Source: Desulfobacterales bacterium (GTDB lineage: Bacteria > Desulfobacterota > DSM-4660 > Desulfatiglandales > Desulfatiglandaceae). From it: a stretch of 6,895 nt of DNA. Below, piece after piece: positions 4,737 to 6,895 of this stretch. Each line of letters opens with the position of its first letter. Within the stretch, counting starts at the first letter, position 1. The notes beneath the pieces were generated by a model that saw only the letters and a list, made by a program, of their open reading frames with translations, had not been told where the DNA came from and ran no database searches. The DNA lies in NCBI GenBank assembly GCA_022013615.1, contig JAKLQB010000712.1:1-6895 (forward strand), in the 5' to 3' direction. A program made the translations under genes and the position numbers.

Positions 4737-6773
4737 ATGAAGAAGGTAGGAATTATTGGCGCAGGAAACATGGGAAGCGGGATTGTTCAAAAAACGGCCC
4801 AGGAGGGCCTTTCTGTCGTTATGATGGATATTAAACCTGAATTCGTTGATAAGGGGTTAAGCAACATCCAAACAACCCTAAAGGAGGCTGTGGAACGTAA
4901 ACTCTTTAAGCCCGAACAGGTAGACGATATACTATCCCGCATTCAAGGCACAACGGATCTGGGCGATACAAAAGACTGTGACCTTGTAATAGAGGCTGTC
5001 TTTGAGGACATGGGGGTTAAGAAAGACCTTTTCGTAAGGTTAGATGAAATATGCAAGCCCGAAACAATCCTTGCCACTAACACCTCATCCTTCTCGGTGG
5101 AAGAGTTAGCCCTGGCCACGGGCCGGCCGGACCGTTTTGTGGGCCTTCACTTCTTCTACCACCCGGCAAAAAACCGGCTTCTTGAAATCATTCCAGGGCC
5201 CATGACTTCCCCTGAAACTCTTGCTGCCTGCAGGCAGTTTGCGCAATTAGCCGGGAAGACTGACATTCTGGTCAAAGATACCCCCGGGTTTGCCGTAAAC
5301 CGCTTTTTTGTGCCCTGGCTCAATGAATCTACTCGCATTCTTGAAGACGGTTGGGCCAACATTCCTACAATTGATAAGGCGGCTATGGACTCCCTTGGTA
5401 TCGGGATGGGACCTTTCAAGTTGATGAACGTGACTGGTGTTCCTATTGCCTATCACTCTGCCCTAACCCTGGGAAACAAGCTCGGCCCTTTCTATGCCCC
5501 GTCGGCCAGACTCAAGGCCCAGTTTGAATCCGGCGAGCTGTGGCCTCTCGATGGAGAAGTAGAGGAGGCAAATCTGGCCAGGGTATCTGACAGACTTCTG
5601 GCCGAGATCTTTTATGTTGCCTCGGACCTGCTTGAAGGGGGTGCGGCAGAGATGGCTGACATTGATGTGGGTGCCAAGGTGGGTTTGCGCTGGAGGAAGG
5701 GCCCTTTTGAACTCATGAATCGGCTGGGTCTTGATAAGGCAAATGGGCTGGTGAAGGATCTTCTAAAACCCTGGCCGGACCTCACCATACCAGAGCAGCT
5801 CCACAGCCAGCAGGTCAAGGGAGAACCGTGGGACATCCGTTTCGTGAGATACAATCGCGTTGATGATATAGGCCGCGTGACCATTTCACGGCCCGAAGCC
5901 CTCAATGCCCTTAATCAGACCGTTATGAAACAACTGGATGAGTCCTTCCGGGACGCTGAATCAGACCCACAGACCAGGGCCATTGTCCTAAGTGGCGCGG
6001 GAAAGGCATTTGTTGCTGGTGCGGACATCGGGTTCTTTCTCAAGTGCATTAAAGACGATCGCCTGGATGATAACTACGCCTTCACCAAGTACGGGCAGGA
6101 CGTCCTGATGAGCATTGATGAGAGCAAAAAGTTAGTGGTTGCCAGGGTGGGAGGAATAGCCCTTGGCGGTGGGCTGGAACTGGCCCTTTCCACCGATGTG
6201 ATAGTAGCCACTCCAAAGGCGCGTATGGGTTTTCCTGAGACAGGAATCGGGATCTATCCCGGGCTCGGCGGTACCCAGCGAACCGCCCGCTTTATCGGCA
6301 AAGAACTGGCCAAATATCTTATATTTACAGGCCGGCTGGTTTCTGCTGAAGATGCCCTCTCCATCGGGCTTGTGGATTATGTCTTTGCCCCTGAGGAAAT
6401 AGAAGATAAGATACTTGCGCTTATTGCCGAAGGAAACCTGGTTTCCAGAAAGGGAAAGAGCTCAGAAGAGTTGCCTGCACAGTGGCGTAAGATCAAAGAA
6501 CTTTTCACGGACGAAAATATAGACGACTGGCTGGCTGGCAAGTATATTGACAGTGACGATCCCTTAGTGGCTAAGACCGCTAAGATTATAGCCAGTAAGG
6601 CGCCAGTCGCGCTCCGGCTTGCAAGTCAGATTATTGATACGGGATATGAACTGCCTCTATCGGAAGGCATAAAAGGGGAACTGTCCCATCTGAACGAGAT
6701 CTTTTCCACTGCCGATGCCCTCACCGGGCTGAGCAGTGTAGGCAAAGGAATGCCCACGTTCGAGGGTCGGTAG
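4737..6773 (+). CDS. Fused 3-hydroxyacyl-CoA dehydrogenase / enoyl-CoA hydratase (dehydrogenase first)
   Basis: A 678-residue bifunctional beta-oxidation enzyme, cytosolic, expected to hydrate enoyl-CoA and oxidise the 3-hydroxyacyl-CoA with NAD+. The NAD domain begins GIIGAGNMGSGI (GxGxxG 8-13), with D31 favouring NAD+. The catalytic set S117, H138, E150 and N188 aligns at constant spacing with human HADH Ser137, His158, Glu170 and Asn208. Two dehydrogenase C-terminal repeats follow, about 183-270 and 278-345. The crotonase domain spans about 367-560, with oxyanion-hole segments FVAGAD (425-430) and GIALGGG (473-479) and both catalytic glutamates, E481 and E501 (rat Glu144 and Glu164 equivalents). 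Domain order is opposite to FadB/FadJ; similar order is known in archaeal and some bacterial crotonyl-CoA hydratase/hydroxybutyryl-CoA dehydrogenases. Oddities: HFFYHP replaces HFFNP, and GPFxLMN replaces GPFxLxD in both repeats. There is no thiolase or acyl-CoA dehydrogenase neighbour in the window. Chain-length preference cannot be read from sequence. Confidence 0.93.
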   Translation: MKKVGIIGAGNMGSGIVQKTAQEGLSVVMMDIKPEFVDKGLSNIQTTLKEAVERKLFKPEQVDDILSRIQGTTDLGDTKDCDLVIEAVFEDMGVKKDLFVRLDEICKPETILATNTSSFSVEELALATGRPDRFVGLHFFYHPAKNRLLEIIPGPMTSPETLAACRQFAQLAGKTDILVKDTPGFAVNRFFVPWLNESTRILEDGWANIPTIDKAAMDSLGIGMGPFKLMNVTGVPIAYHSALTLGNKLGPFYAPSARLKAQFESGELWPLDGEVEEANLARVSDRLLAEIFYVASDLLEGGAAEMADIDVGAKVGLRWRKGPFELMNRLGLDKANGLVKDLLKPWPDLTIPEQLHSQQVKGEPWDIRFVRYNRVDDIGRVTISRPEALNALNQTVMKQLDESFRDAESDPQTRAIVLSGAGKAFVAGADIGFFLKCIKDDRLDDNYAFTKYGQDVLMSIDESKKLVVARVGGIALGGGLELALSTDVIVATPKARMGFPETGIGIYPGLGGTQRTARFIGKELAKYLIFTGRLVSAEDALSIGLVDYVFAPEEIEDKILALIAEGNLVSRKGKSSEELPAQWRKIKELFTDENIDDWLAGKYIDSDDPLVAKTAKIIASKAPVALRLASQIIDTGYELPLSEGIKGELSHLNEIFSTADALTGLSSVGKGMPTFEGR

Positions 6774-6811
6774 TGCCCCGTCTCAAAAGTTTAGTGCCTT
6801 AAAATAGCAAT

Positions 6812-6857
6812 GTGAAATATTCGTATAGACTCATACATTTCACCCATCTGTGGGTGA
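6812..6857. other. Two overlapping, mutually exclusive stem-loops downstream of the fusion gene
   Basis: GTGAAAT (6812-6818) pairs with ATTTCAC (6837-6843), extended inward by GTAT (6823-6826) with ATAC (6833-6836) across a 4-nt bulge. The second stem, TCACCCA (6840-6846) with TGGGTGA (6851-6857), is perfect with a 4-nt loop and shares 6840-6843 with the first. Neither is followed by a T-run, so a classical terminator is not supported. They may belong to a repeat continuing past the window edge. Confidence 0.4.
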
Positions 6858-6895
6858 CGGGAAAATCCGAAATTCGAATGACAAAGACCAAAGCA

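Noticed and set aside
4625..4834. Short plus-strand open frame before the fusion gene
   Set aside because: It begins within the CGCG hairpin repeat and overlaps the real gene in another frame; the translation is low in recognisable structure and lacks its own binding site.
6771..6798. Direct repeat TAGTGCC (6771-6777 and 6792-6798) as a target-site duplication
   Set aside because: Only 7 bp, with 14 bp between the copies and no element there; the first copy includes the stop codon of the fusion gene.
1..6895. A new multi-gene defence or signalling system
   Set aside because: The four intact genes have unrelated, known functions, differ in strand and are separated by repeats and debris; nothing indicates that they act as one system.

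Overview
The window looks like a stretch of a mesophilic, probably anaerobic Desulfobacterota ('deltaproteobacterial') chromosome. The evidence is circumstantial: a two-PAS hybrid histidine kinase of the kind abundant in those genomes, a fused hydroxyacyl-CoA dehydrogenase/enoyl-CoA hydratase in dehydrogenase-first order, degenerate palindromic intergenic repeats, and a probable insertion-sequence end. No 16S or other phylogenetic marker is present, so the assignment is an inference.

Layout. At the left edge (1-104, minus) is the start of an ORF that runs out of the window and may be a transposase. About 80 bp away, a plus-strand hybrid sensor kinase (182-2002) begins inside its first PAS domain, with an in-frame stop one codon before its first ATG and no ribosome binding site. 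The simplest reading is that an insertion cut off the kinase's 5' end. Just downstream is an unlisted remnant of a second receiver domain (about 2050-2247), broken by an in-frame stop. It converges on a small membrane gene of the Yip1 type (2244-2777, minus).

Next comes a 425-bp gene-free stretch built largely from palindromic DNA (2837-2979 and 2998-3030), then a complete D-alanine--D-alanine ligase (3203-4306, minus) with a TTG start. A second gene-free stretch (4319-4736) holds a heptamer tandem array, a small hairpin and another nested palindrome, which shares its CGCG-AAA-CGCG core with the first. The right third is an intact 678-residue 3-hydroxyacyl-CoA dehydrogenase/enoyl-CoA hydratase fusion (4737-6773, plus), followed by overlapping stem-loops.

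The genes do not form an operon or a shared pathway. Signalling, membrane, peptidoglycan-precursor and beta-oxidation functions sit side by side, separated by repeats and gene debris. The window reads as a patchwork, rearranged region and not as one dedicated system. The points most worth a second look are the truncated kinase, the receiver-domain relic, the related palindromes on both sides of ddl, and the non-canonical motif residues in the dehydrogenase half of the fusion. I see no convincing previously undescribed system.
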